Assembly: GCF_002964605.1 (NCBI RefSeq) | Contig: NZ_PQDH01000001.1 | Coordinates: 744,001 to 808,000 of the forward strand | Source of the DNA: Vallitalea okinawensis | Lineage (GTDB): Bacteria; Bacillota; Clostridia; Lachnospirales; PQDH01 | Length of the DNA stretch: 64,000 nt | Direction: 5' to 3' | Shown: piece after piece, positions 18,293 through 26,345 of the stretch | How positions within the stretch are numbered: the stretch's first letter is position 1 | How the letters are laid out: each line of letters opens with the position of its first letter | The notes under the pieces: generated by a model | Seen by the model: only the letters and a program-made list of their open reading frames with translations | What the model was told of the DNA's origin: nothing | Databases searched by the model: none | Position numbers and translations under genes: made by a program

Positions 18293-19064
18293 AACCACAC
18301 TCCCCTCTACTTTCATCGCAGTATATATATTGATAGATAGAATCCAATATTGTCTGATCACCATCTATTAATCGTAAGGCTACCCATTTTGAATCTAGCC
18401 TCCCTTGCAATAAGCGATCAATATAAGGAACCAACTTGTTAACAACTCTTTCAACATCTTCAGAATAATGAACCTTTAATGGTGTTGATTTCTCGATACC
18501 TAGTGCTACATCATAGACCTTTTGTAAAAGGAGCTCTAAACCATCGCCGCTCCTAGCAGATGTGGGCACAATAGGTACACCTAATTCTTTTTCCAATGCA
18601 GGAATATCGATATCAATATGCTTTTTCTTTGCTTCATCCATTAGATTTAAACAGACAACTACACGATCTGTAATTTCCATAACTTGTAGTACCAAGTTTA
18701 AATTTCTCTCTAGACATGTTGCATCTACTACTACAACAGTAGCTTTTGGCTTTCCAAAACATATAAAATCTCTAGCTACCTGTTCTTCCACCGAATTGGC
18801 TAATAAGGAGTAAGTACCAGGCAAATCCATGAGTACAAACTTACGATCTTTATAACGAAAACTTCCTCTAGCATTTTGAACAGTTTTACCAGGCCAATTG
18901 CCAGTATGTTGCTTAAGCCCAGTTAATTGATTGAACACAGTACTTTTCCCCACATTAGGATTACCTGCAAGGGCAATTACTATTTCTTCCTTGGTATGTA
19001 ATTTAACATTAAAACTATGGAACCTTTTATGATTGTCACAACCTTTACATCCGTTACAAGACAT
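18279..19064 (-). CDS. feoB: FeoB G-protein domain (separate gene)
   Basis: About 261 residues. All five GTPase motifs are visible: GNPNVGKST (G1), the switch Thr in HTGNWPGKT (G2), DLPGTYSL (G3), NLMDEAKK (G4) and SARSGDG (G5), then a helical GDI-like region. The N-terminus MSCNGCKGCDNH carries three cysteines with two-residue spacing, a possible metal or redox site. Start at 19064 is chosen for the AGGGGGG five bases upstream. It sits 10 bases after feoA and is coupled to the permease gene downstream. Normal FeoB joins these two parts in one chain. Confidence 0.87.
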   Translation of the reverse strand: MSCNGCKGCDNHKRFHSFNVKLHTKEEIVIALAGNPNVGKSTVFNQLTGLKQHTGNWPGKTVQNARGSFRYKDRKFVLMDLPGTYSLLANSVEEQVARDFICFGKPKATVVVVDATCLERNLNLVLQVMEITDRVVVCLNLMDEAKKKHIDIDIPALEKELGVPIVPTSARSGDGLELLLQKVYDVALGIEKSTPLKVHYSEDVERVVNKLVPYIDRLLQGRLDSKWVALRLIDGDQTILDSIYQYIYCDESRGECGYDGL

Positions 19065-19074
19065 AAGCTCCCCC

Positions 19075-19320
19075 CTAAAGTCTCTCAACTATGATTTGAC
19101 TCGCCTCTTCTTTTCTCAAAGCTATTTCAGCTCCTCGAACGATATATGCTTTTGGGTCTCCTAATGGACTTCTCCGTGACACCAGTACTGTAGCTTCAGG
19201 AATAATACCTAAATCCATCATCCTTCTTCTATTCAGTCCATTATTCTTTAAGAACCTAACTTTAACAAGTTTCCCAATGGGTACATCGCTTAATTTCACA
19301 AGATGCATTGCTTCACTCAA
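19075..19320 (-). CDS. feoA: FeoA, accessory protein of ferrous iron uptake
   Basis: 81-residue SH3-like FeoA protein (LVKLSDVPIGKLVKVRFL, RRRMMDLGIIPEATV, IVRGAEIALRKEEASQI). FeoA is thought to dock on FeoB and assist transport. The start is a TTG at 19318-19320: GGAGG lies seven bases upstream, while the ATG four codons later is too far away. First gene of feoA-feoB(G)-feoB(M). Confidence 0.9.
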   Translation of the reverse strand: MSEAMHLVKLSDVPIGKLVKVRFLKNNGLNRRRMMDLGIIPEATVLVSRRSPLGDPKAYIVRGAEIALRKEEASQIIVERL

Positions 19321-19379
19321 TCCATATCCTCCCCCAGTCTCCTGTTGCTTATCTATTAAATCCTAATTTTGACTATATA

Positions 19380-19393
19380 TTAGCTAAGGCTAA
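19380..19393 (-). promoter_or_regulatory. Candidate metalloregulator operator before feoA
   Basis: TTAGC-N4-GCTAA inverted repeat, 60 bases upstream of the feoA start and close to AT-rich -10-like sequence. The TTAG...CTAA ends resemble DtxR-family boxes. The nearby MntR-like regulator is the natural candidate to bind; this is inference. Confidence 0.45.
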
Positions 19394-19455
19394 CAAATTA
19401 TTTATTTTTGATTATATATAAAGCTTATGAATATGGACATTTAATTGTTCTGGTG

Positions 19456-19516
19456 AAAAAGCTGTGAATGACAAACAAATTTTTGAAGGATGTTTTTGGT
19501 TGTTTTGCTTGCATTA
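19456..19516. repeat. About 60-bp repeat, copy A
   Basis: Matches copy B at 21709-21766 through AAAAAGCT, TGAATGACAAACAAATTT, GTTGTTTT and TGCATTA with only small gaps. It lies between the terminator of the IclR gene and the feoA promoter. See the finding on this pair. Confidence 0.6.
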
Positions 19517-19544
19517 AAAAAAGCCATGCATATGCAACGGCTTT
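19516..19544 (-). terminator. Terminator of the MFS-IclR unit
   Basis: On the minus strand AAAGCC and GGCTTT arms, with an inner GCATATGC palindrome, are followed by a seven-T tract. Confidence 0.7.
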
Positions 19545-19571
19545 CTAGTATAACTTAATTCACTTTAATAT

Positions 19572-20291
19572 TTATCCAACTATTTCTTCAACACCATTAA
19601 GCATATCTCTAATTAAAGTATCAAAGGTGTCCTTATGAAATTTACTATAGAAAGTTCCCATACCTAGTACACCAATAAGTTGTCCACTACGGTCCACTAA
19701 GGGAACTGCAATCCTTAAGATTTCTGAATGAGAATTGCTCTTATAGGTTAGATAGCCTTGATCTTCTATTTCATTAAGCATCTCATTTATTTCTACTCTT
19801 TTCTCTTCTTCTAATTGGGCAAGAATATTACTTTTTGTACTTTCATCATTGTAAGCTAAATAGGGGATACCCCAAGGTGCATGTGTCAATATGTCTTTTT
19901 CAGTATGCCCTATTTCCATCATAGTTAAATTATCCTTATGGGCTATTTTATTAAGTGCTGTATAACTGTTTTCGCCGTACCCAATAACTAGGACTGTTAC
20001 CTCATATTTCTCACTAATATATTCAAGTACTTTCTTTGAGCGATTAACAAGACTCCTCCATAGTGTATTGGATTTGGATAAGATAACTGATTTCATACCA
20101 ATCATGTATTTTTGGTCTTTGGTTCTGGAAAGATATCCTGATTCCAATAGTACCTTTATATATCGATTTAAACTACTCACATTATAACCTGTTAATTTTT
20201 GAAGTTGACCAAAACTCAGTGTTTCTTCTTTTGCAACTAGATCTATAATATGAAGCCCCTTTGAAAGCGCTGGAGCTGGACTTTTTTCCAT
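19572..20291 (-). CDS. IclR-family transcriptional regulator
   Basis: About 239 residues. The winged HTH is at 1-65 (SFGQLQKLTGYNVSSLNRYIKVLLESGYL) and an IclR effector domain follows (TLWRSLVNRSKKVLEYIS, THAPWGIPYLAY, RIAVPLVDRSGQLIGVLGM). The ATG at 20291 has AAGGA nine bases upstream and is preferred to two upstream ATGs. It follows the MFS gene by 62 bases and both may control or serve the same compound. The hexitol PTS unit upstream ends with its own terminator, so a link to that is uncertain. Confidence 0.82.
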   Translation of the reverse strand: MEKSPAPALSKGLHIIDLVAKEETLSFGQLQKLTGYNVSSLNRYIKVLLESGYLSRTKDQKYMIGMKSVILSKSNTLWRSLVNRSKKVLEYISEKYEVTVLVIGYGENSYTALNKIAHKDNLTMMEIGHTEKDILTHAPWGIPYLAYNDESTKSNILAQLEEEKRVEINEMLNEIEDQGYLTYKSNSHSEILRIAVPLVDRSGQLIGVLGMGTFYSKFHKDTFDTLIRDMLNGVEEIVG

Positions 20292-20353
20292 TCTCATCAT
20301 TCCTTAAACTTTATTATTTTTTCTATTATACCAAAACAGTTGTACTTTTTGTA

Positions 20354-21622
20354 TTATATAGCTAAATTTTTCAACCTTCTATTAAAATAGAGAATAGCAA
20401 TAATATGTAATAATCCAGATAACATAAAAATAATCAAATAATAATCTACATGAAGAACACTGGCAAGTTGGTCAATTAATTTATTATCTTTTACACTTAT
20501 AATTTTACTGACTACATTACTACTAATGAAATTAGCCACGCCCATAATACAACCGTTAACAGATAAATAGATGATTCGATATTCTTCTTTACCAAGCATC
20601 AAGTTAGCCTGAAATTTAGCTATATTGGCGGTAATCATAAACAATCCCTTAAGAAATATAATGATTGGGTAGATAATCATTGGACTAATTCCAACAAAAA
20701 ACCATAGCAAATTTGTTAACCCAAACCCTATACCAGCATAAATTAATATTTTTTTCCATCCATACTGGTCAACCTTACGTCCGCACTTTCTTGCCGTTAA
20801 CATTTTTATAAACGCTGTAATACTACCTATTGTACCGATAAAACCTAAATTCAACCCTTGATACTTAACAGCATAGTAGGAATAATATGCATTTCCAAAA
20901 AAAAGTGCGAAAGTCCAAATCAAATTGAATTTAATAAAGGTCATATAGTTTTTATCTCGAAAGACGATTTTTATCTGCTCCATTATAGGCATCTTACTTT
21001 TATGCTCTACTGATAGCGGCATATCTTCTAGAAAGTAAATATTAATCATATCAACCATTACAAATATAAGATAAATCAAGAATATAATTAAATAAGTATT
21101 ATACTCACCACCAAAATAATCCAATACTTTTCCAAGAATAAATGGAGATGTCATACCAATTAAGTTATTTAACAGATTACGAGTTGAAAAATATTCACTC
21201 TTATTCTCTAATGGGACAAATTTATTATTCCATTCAAGAAAGCCTATTTCATTGATAGCATGAAAAGAATAAAAAGCAAATAGAATCAACACCATACTAT
21301 AGTATTGAAATTCGCCTGTTAGCAACTTAGGTACAATAATTAATAGATAAATGCTTATATATTGTATGACTTTAAATAAAAAGATTGCTTTCTTTCTGCT
21401 TTGAAAATGGTTAAAGATATTAGGGGCAAAAATTTGTAAAATCCCTGTTAACCCCATAATCGATGCTAAGACACCAATTTGCCACTCTTCCAGACCTAGA
21501 AACAAAACATAACTGGTCATAAAAACTGAACTTAAAGTGGTTAAATTAATGATAAAACCTCTACTTAAAAAACTTATAAAAAATCGATTTCGAGTTTTCT
21601 TAAAGTTAAAAATCTCCTGCAT
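20354..21622 (-). CDS. MFS transporter
   Basis: About 422 residues with twelve predicted hydrophobic segments, so a major facilitator. The tetra-motif loop between helices 2 and 3 reads NHFQSRKKAIFLF, a loose version of the GX3DRXGRR signature; the middle loop GRKVDQYGWKKI is a better copy. Substrate unknown. ATG at 21622 is preferred because AGGG is five bases away; the frame could extend to 21646. Located between the hexitol unit and IclR gene. Confidence 0.78.
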   Translation of the reverse strand: MQEIFNFKKTRNRFFISFLSRGFIINLTTLSSVFMTSYVLFLGLEEWQIGVLASIMGLTGILQIFAPNIFNHFQSRKKAIFLFKVIQYISIYLLIIVPKLLTGEFQYYSMVLILFAFYSFHAINEIGFLEWNNKFVPLENKSEYFSTRNLLNNLIGMTSPFILGKVLDYFGGEYNTYLIIFLIYLIFVMVDMINIYFLEDMPLSVEHKSKMPIMEQIKIVFRDKNYMTFIKFNLIWTFALFFGNAYYSYYAVKYQGLNLGFIGTIGSITAFIKMLTARKCGRKVDQYGWKKILIYAGIGFGLTNLLWFFVGISPMIIYPIIIFLKGLFMITANIAKFQANLMLGKEEYRIIYLSVNGCIMGVANFISSNVVSKIISVKDNKLIDQLASVLHVDYYLIIFMLSGLLHIIAILYFNRRLKNLAI

Positions 21623-21708
21623 GCTCACCCTACTTTCATATATCATAGTATTTCTTTTATATATAATATTATACTATAAAATATGTTGAAGTGCAAAAAA
21701 ATAGTACT

Positions 21709-21766
21709 AAAAAGCTATGAATGACAAACAAATTTAGAGGATATCTTAGTTGTTTTACGTGCATTA
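21709..21766. repeat. About 60-bp repeat, copy B
   Basis: Second copy of the element at 19456-19516, in the same orientation. It sits upstream of the MFS gene and immediately before the terminator of the hexitol PTS unit. Confidence 0.6.
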
Positions 21767-21777
21767 GGTTCAACAAG

Positions 21778-21808
21778 AAAAGAGTACCCTCTGTTGGATA
21801 CTCTTTTT
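21778..21808 (-). terminator. Terminator of the hexitol PTS unit
   Basis: AAAAGAGTA and TACTCTTTT arms with a 12-base loop, 37 bases past the second HPr stop. T-rich on both flanks. Confidence 0.6.
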
Positions 21809-21844
21809 TAATGCTATGTCCTTGAACTAGATATGGTCATAACT

Positions 21845-22117
21845 TTATTTAGTAAAACCCCTTTTTACACAATCAATTAAACCGACTACAGCTTGATCTT
21901 CATCTTCTCCTTCTGCAACTATTGTCAATTCATCGCCTTTCATAGCAGCCATTGACATAATGGATAAAATGCTTTTCGGGTTATATTTTTTCGTTTCATC
22001 ACTATTTTTTAGAACAGTTATATCTGATGAAAAATTCTTAGCAATTTGAGTAAAAACATTCGCTGGTCGAGCATGCAACCCTTCTTCATTTACTAGAACC
22101 GCCTTATCTGTTTTCAT
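21845..22117 (-). CDS. Second HPr-type phosphocarrier protein
   Basis: 90 residues. GLHARPAN gives the phosphorylated His at position 15, and NPKSILSIMSM keeps a serine at about position 48, equivalent to Ser46. It is the last gene of the hexitol unit, 26 bases after the dehydrogenase. It differs clearly from the HPr at 583-834. Keeping both sites suggests a real phosphocarrier, perhaps dedicated to this EII or ensuring enough HPr on induction; a regulatory (Crh-like) role is unlikely because His15 is present. Confidence 0.9.
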   Translation of the reverse strand: MKTDKAVLVNEEGLHARPANVFTQIAKNFSSDITVLKNSDETKKYNPKSILSIMSMAAMKGDELTIVAEGEDEDQAVVGLIDCVKRGFTK

Positions 22118-22143
22118 AATCCGATCTCCCTTTCATTTCACTA

Positions 22144-23403
22144 TCAATGTGTTATATGATTTAATAAATATTTTTCTGCTTCTGCTGACCATAGACCATT
22201 GTGTTTATCGATAATTTTAGCCAACTGTGCAAAAACCGGATCGCCCTTTCCTTTCTCAGAAAAATCAGAAATTGCAGTCAACTCCATATTTATATTGGTA
22301 TATATTAATTTCTTCCCACCTGGAATGCTGGGTAGGTTTTTAACTGTGTCAATAACACTATCCATACCACCTATGTGAGTAATCATTACTGCTGGATTAA
22401 TTAATCCTTCTGCTGACATTTCTAATGATTCTCTCATATCATCATCATTACCACCAGTGGAACCCATGATATGGGTAGGTGTATAGTGGATATTATAAAA
22501 GTTCACTTCAGCAGAGAATTGAGTATCTGTAGGACCAGCAAAAAAATTTAAGCAACCATCTCTCCCCAATATTTTATCTGCACCTTCAATGACTGAACGA
22601 ACAGGGGCATAGACAAATACATCATCATAACCAGTTCCTCCACTTAGTTCATTTAAGTATGCTGTTACATTCTTTACATTCTTTGTATTGACATAGATTA
22701 ACTTAACACCACATTTAGCAGCTTCTTCAACTGTGAATAAAGATTGAGCTCGTTTAATTCTCTCTTCATCAATATCAGTAACCACCAAAAGTGATGGTCT
22801 TCTGTCACAGTGTAAGGCATAATCTATAGCTCCTAGCCCCATGGGTCCAACTCCAGCTAACAATGCCATTTTACCACCCTCTACAATCCCCATATTGTGT
22901 ATATATTTGCCTGTAACGGTATGATAATTAGCATGGAAACCACCTATTACACATGACATAGGCTCTGCTAATGATGCTTCATAGAAAGCTTCACCTTGAT
23001 AATCCAGTAAGTAACCTAACTCCATTACTTCATTTGGAATAATCATGTATGTAGCGTTGCCACCAAAAAATTCATAAGAATATCCTGGTGCATAAGGGCT
23101 TCCTTTATAATTTAAAGCAGGTTGAATGGCAAATTTTTGTCCTTCTTGGAATGCATTTTTCCATTTATCCCCTACTTTTACTATTATCCCTGCGAACTCA
23201 TGCCCCATTATTGTTGGATGAGTAGCAATATTCTTTGGCACTCTTTTATGCTTTGCTCCTTGAACAACAGCTTTATAAGTTGACATGCAGATACTATTAG
23301 AAATAACATGTGCTAAAATTTCATCTTCTTTTATTTCGGGTAACTCAAATTCCTCTAATTTCAAGTTATTGGTACCATATAATCTTACAGCTTTCGTTTT
23401 CAT
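22144..23403 (-). CDS. Zinc-type dehydrogenase similar to L-sorbose-1-phosphate reductase
   Basis: 419-residue medium-chain dehydrogenase. Cys in SNSICMSTYK and the GHEFAG motif supply catalytic zinc ligands; the Rossmann motif is LLAGVGPMGLGAIDYA. The structural zinc lobe with four cysteines is absent. The opening KTKAVRLYGTNNLKLEEFELPEI and the segments GIVEGGKMALLAGV and CDRRPSLLVVTDIDEERI strongly recall SorE, which interconverts L-sorbose-1-phosphate and glucitol-6-phosphate at C2. Here it follows a mannitol-type EII and a 1-phosphofructokinase, so hexitol-phosphate oxidation is the likely direction. The exact substrate is inference. Confidence 0.82.
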   Translation of the reverse strand: MKTKAVRLYGTNNLKLEEFELPEIKEDEILAHVISNSICMSTYKAVVQGAKHKRVPKNIATHPTIMGHEFAGIIVKVGDKWKNAFQEGQKFAIQPALNYKGSPYAPGYSYEFFGGNATYMIIPNEVMELGYLLDYQGEAFYEASLAEPMSCVIGGFHANYHTVTGKYIHNMGIVEGGKMALLAGVGPMGLGAIDYALHCDRRPSLLVVTDIDEERIKRAQSLFTVEEAAKCGVKLIYVNTKNVKNVTAYLNELSGGTGYDDVFVYAPVRSVIEGADKILGRDGCLNFFAGPTDTQFSAEVNFYNIHYTPTHIMGSTGGNDDDMRESLEMSAEGLINPAVMITHIGGMDSVIDTVKNLPSIPGGKKLIYTNINMELTAISDFSEKGKGDPVFAQLAKIIDKHNGLWSAEAEKYLLNHITH

Positions 23404-23441
23404 GATTGTCTCCCTCCAAAGTAATTTGCTTTAATGAGCTC

Positions 23442-24371
23442 TCATATATATCTATAAGTAACTTGTTTTCTATATTCATTAATCTCATCTATACTTCCCA
23501 TCATAGTCCCTTCATTCTGAACCGTTGCTGTACTTGAAGCCACAGCCAATGCAATGGCATCTTCTAAAGAGTAATTTTTATCTGTGGCATAAGCTAATGC
23601 CCCAACCATAGAATCACCTGCACCTGCCGTACTTTTAACATCTCCTTTTATAGCATCAACAACGATATTTTTGTCTATTGTTAATAGAATGGCACCTTTT
23701 TCTCCTCTTGAAATCACAATAATTTCTACACCGTATTGAAATAATTTTTCTGCTTGCTTAATGACCTCTTCCTCACTATAAAACTCCGTTTTAAATAGTC
23801 TTTCAAATTCGTGAATATTGGGTTTGATCAGATATGGTCCTTCTTCTATTGCCTTTTCTAATAACTCGCCATCTCCATCTAATATAGTTCTTATACCCTT
23901 CTGTTTAGCCTTTCTTATCCACTTTGCATATATATCAGAATCCACACTTTCAGGCACACTTCCTGCTAATACAAGAATATCGCCCTCATTAATTTGTTTG
24001 AAAAGTTTTTCTTCAATTAGCTTTAGTTCTTCAGTAGAAATATTTGTACCTTGCTCGTTAATATCTGTATAGGTGTCTCCGAGTAAGTCTACGACTTTTA
24101 TATTCGTCCGAGTATTCCCATCTATCTCAAGGAAGTCGCATTGTATATCTAATTCTGCTAATTGCTGTCTTATAACGTTACCTATACTCCCTGCAAGAGC
24201 CCCTATAGCTATATTCTTACCTCCTAAATTACTAATCATTTTTGAAACATTAATACCTTTTCCACCAGCGTCTTCTCTTATTTTTTGGACACGATTAACA
24301 TTATTTATTTCAAAGTTATTGACTATAATCGTTTTATCTAGAGCTGGATTCAACGTTACTGTATAGATCAT
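23442..24371 (-). CDS. 1-phosphofructokinase/tagatose-6-phosphate kinase-type sugar kinase
   Basis: 309-residue PfkB kinase close to FruK/LacC: TLNPALDKTI, AGGKGINVSKM, and the catalytic STAGAGDSMVGALAYA. It would phosphorylate a ketohexose monophosphate to a bisphosphate for aldolase. It is a paralogue of the kinase at 2374-3324. It lies between the EIICBA and dehydrogenase genes. If the dehydrogenase yields fructose-1-phosphate the kinase closes the route to fructose-1,6-bisphosphate; a tagatose-6-phosphate substrate is the main alternative. Confidence 0.87.
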   Translation of the reverse strand: MIYTVTLNPALDKTIIVNNFEINNVNRVQKIREDAGGKGINVSKMISNLGGKNIAIGALAGSIGNVIRQQLAELDIQCDFLEIDGNTRTNIKVVDLLGDTYTDINEQGTNISTEELKLIEEKLFKQINEGDILVLAGSVPESVDSDIYAKWIRKAKQKGIRTILDGDGELLEKAIEEGPYLIKPNIHEFERLFKTEFYSEEEVIKQAEKLFQYGVEIIVISRGEKGAILLTIDKNIVVDAIKGDVKSTAGAGDSMVGALAYATDKNYSLEDAIALAVASSTATVQNEGTMMGSIDEINEYRKQVTYRYI

Positions 24372-24445
24372 GTCTTAGCTCCTTCCCAAAGACCTTTCAA
24401 ATATCTTAGCATTGAGAATAATTAACTTGATTTAGATTTTATCTT

Positions 24446-26308
24446 TTATTGCTTTGTAAATTGTTTATAGAGAAAATCAATATCTTTTGTAGTCCATAAT
24501 TCTTTCAATCTCTCTTGATCATCTAATACCTCTGCTAAATTCGATAGTATTAAAAGATGTTCATTCCCAACACCAGCAATACCAATAATCAAATAACCTT
24601 TTTCGTCACCAAACTCTATTCCATCTGGAAATTGCATAATTGCAATACCAGTCTTATGAATATTTTTCTTAGCATCACTTATACCATGTGGTATAGCTGT
24701 ACCACTCCCAATATATGTTGTTAATTCTTCTTCTCTTTTCAACATAGCATCAATATATTCTTTTTCAACATATCCAGAATTCACTAATAACTGCCCAACC
24801 ATTTTAATTGCTTCTTCTTTAGGAACACTAGCTAAACCAACCTTAATGTTTTCTCTTTTTAGAATTGTATTTTCATTGATTTCTTCTTCATGAGTCACGG
24901 ATGAAGATGGATGCGATAACAGTTGTTTAACTAACATGTCATAAGCACTTGTGCTTACAAAATCATCGATAGATATGTGCCAGGCATTTGGAGCTACTTC
25001 CTCTGCTCTTTGGGTCAGTTTTTCATGGGTAATAACAATATCTGCATCACTTGGTATATCTTCAATAGCCGTATTTTTAACCTGAATGGTTAAGCCTGCA
25101 TTTTTGATTTTACTTCTTAGCTTACTAGCTCCCATGGCACTTGACCCCATTCCTGCATCACATGCAACAATGATTTTACTTACTGTTGTTTTGACAACAC
25201 TGGATTTCTTACCTTTTAAATCAATCATTTTCTTCTTAGCTTCTTCAAATTGATCTTCTTCAACTTTGTTTGCTGTTTTTTTGATAAAAGGTGCTGCTAC
25301 AAAGAAAGTTACTACTGTCGATATCACTACACCTGCTAATACAGGTAATAAGCCTCCTTTTGGTGCCATGGCTATTAAAGCGAAAATACTTCCTGGTGAT
25401 GGCGTTGCCACTAGTCCTGCTCCCAGTATACTGAACGTTAAAACACCACTTGCTCCACCTGCTATAACAGCTAATAACAAGATAGGCTGCATTAATACAT
25501 ATGGAAAATAGATTTCATGTATCCCACCTAAGAAATGGATGATAATTGCACCTGGTGCTGATTGTTTGATCATGCCCTTGGAGAATACCCAGTAGGCTAA
25601 TAATATGCCAAGTCCTGGTCCTGGGTTTGTTTCTAATAAGAAAAAGATTGACTTCCCTACTTCTGCTGCTTGCTCAATACCTAATGGTGACAATACACCA
25701 TGATTGATGGCATTATTTAGAAACAGAATTTTAGCTGGTTCAATAAAGATTGAGGATACTGGTAATAATCCTGCACTAACAATAGCTTCTACTCCAGCTC
25801 CTAATGCATTGCTTAAACCTGCTACCACTGGTCCGATACCTAAATAAGCCACTAAGGCTAGCACCATACCTAGAATACCTGCTGAGAAGTTGTTAATGAG
25901 CATCTCAAAACCTGTTGGAATTTTTTCTTCTACAAGTTCATCAAATTTCTTGATTACATAACCACCTATTGGCCCCATAATCATTGCACCAATAAACATT
26001 GGAATATCTGCACCTACGATGACACCCATTGTCGCTATAGCCCCAATGACGCCTCCCCTTGTACCTGCAACCATCTTACCCCCTGTATAACCAATGAGTA
26101 ATGGCAGTAGGTTGATAATCATTGGTCCTACTAAAGCTGAAAGGTTTTCATTTGGTAACCACCCTGTTGGTATGAACAAAGCTGTAATTAATCCCCATGC
26201 AATAAAAGCTCCTATATTCGGCATAACCATGCCACTTAAAAATCGTCCAAACTTTTGGATTCTTTGTTGTACTATTGGATTTGAATTCTTTATAACAGTA
26301 TTTGCCAT
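24446..26308 (-). CDS. PTS mannitol-type EIICBA transporter
   Basis: 620 residues, the size of E. coli MtlA with all three domains fused. EIIC spans about 1-340 ([53 protein letters not shown]). EIIB follows at about 370-460 with the active Cys in [15 protein letters not shown], and EIIA at about 475-620 with the active His in [13 protein letters not shown]. It takes up and phosphorylates a hexitol, most simply mannitol to mannitol-1-phosphate. There is no mtlD in the window; a SorE-like enzyme and a 1-phosphofructokinase take its place. Shine-Dalgarno GGGGGAAG fixes the start. Confidence 0.9.
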   Translation of the reverse strand: MANTVIKNSNPIVQQRIQKFGRFLSGMVMPNIGAFIAWGLITALFIPTGWLPNENLSALVGPMIINLLPLLIGYTGGKMVAGTRGGVIGAIATMGVIVGADIPMFIGAMIMGPIGGYVIKKFDELVEEKIPTGFEMLINNFSAGILGMVLALVAYLGIGPVVAGLSNALGAGVEAIVSAGLLPVSSIFIEPAKILFLNNAINHGVLSPLGIEQAAEVGKSIFFLLETNPGPGLGILLAYWVFSKGMIKQSAPGAIIIHFLGGIHEIYFPYVLMQPILLLAVIAGGASGVLTFSILGAGLVATPSPGSIFALIAMAPKGGLLPVLAGVVISTVVTFFVAAPFIKKTANKVEEDQFEEAKKKMIDLKGKKSSVVKTTVSKIIVACDAGMGSSAMGASKLRSKIKNAGLTIQVKNTAIEDIPSDADIVITHEKLTQRAEEVAPNAWHISIDDFVSTSAYDMLVKQLLSHPSSSVTHEEEINENTILKRENIKVGLASVPKEEAIKMVGQLLVNSGYVEKEYIDAMLKREEELTTYIGSGTAIPHGISDAKKNIHKTGIAIMQFPDGIEFGDEKGYLIIGIAGVGNEHLLILSNLAEVLDDQERLKELWTTKDIDFLYKQFTKQ

Positions 26309-26345
26309 TATACTTCCCCCTTTTAATTCTACTATCTCTAATGGA

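Noticed and set aside
18279-18364. Frameshift explanation for the split FeoB
   Set aside because: Possible but less likely: the second gene has its own ATG, Shine-Dalgarno and a tight overlap, which a random indel would not create.
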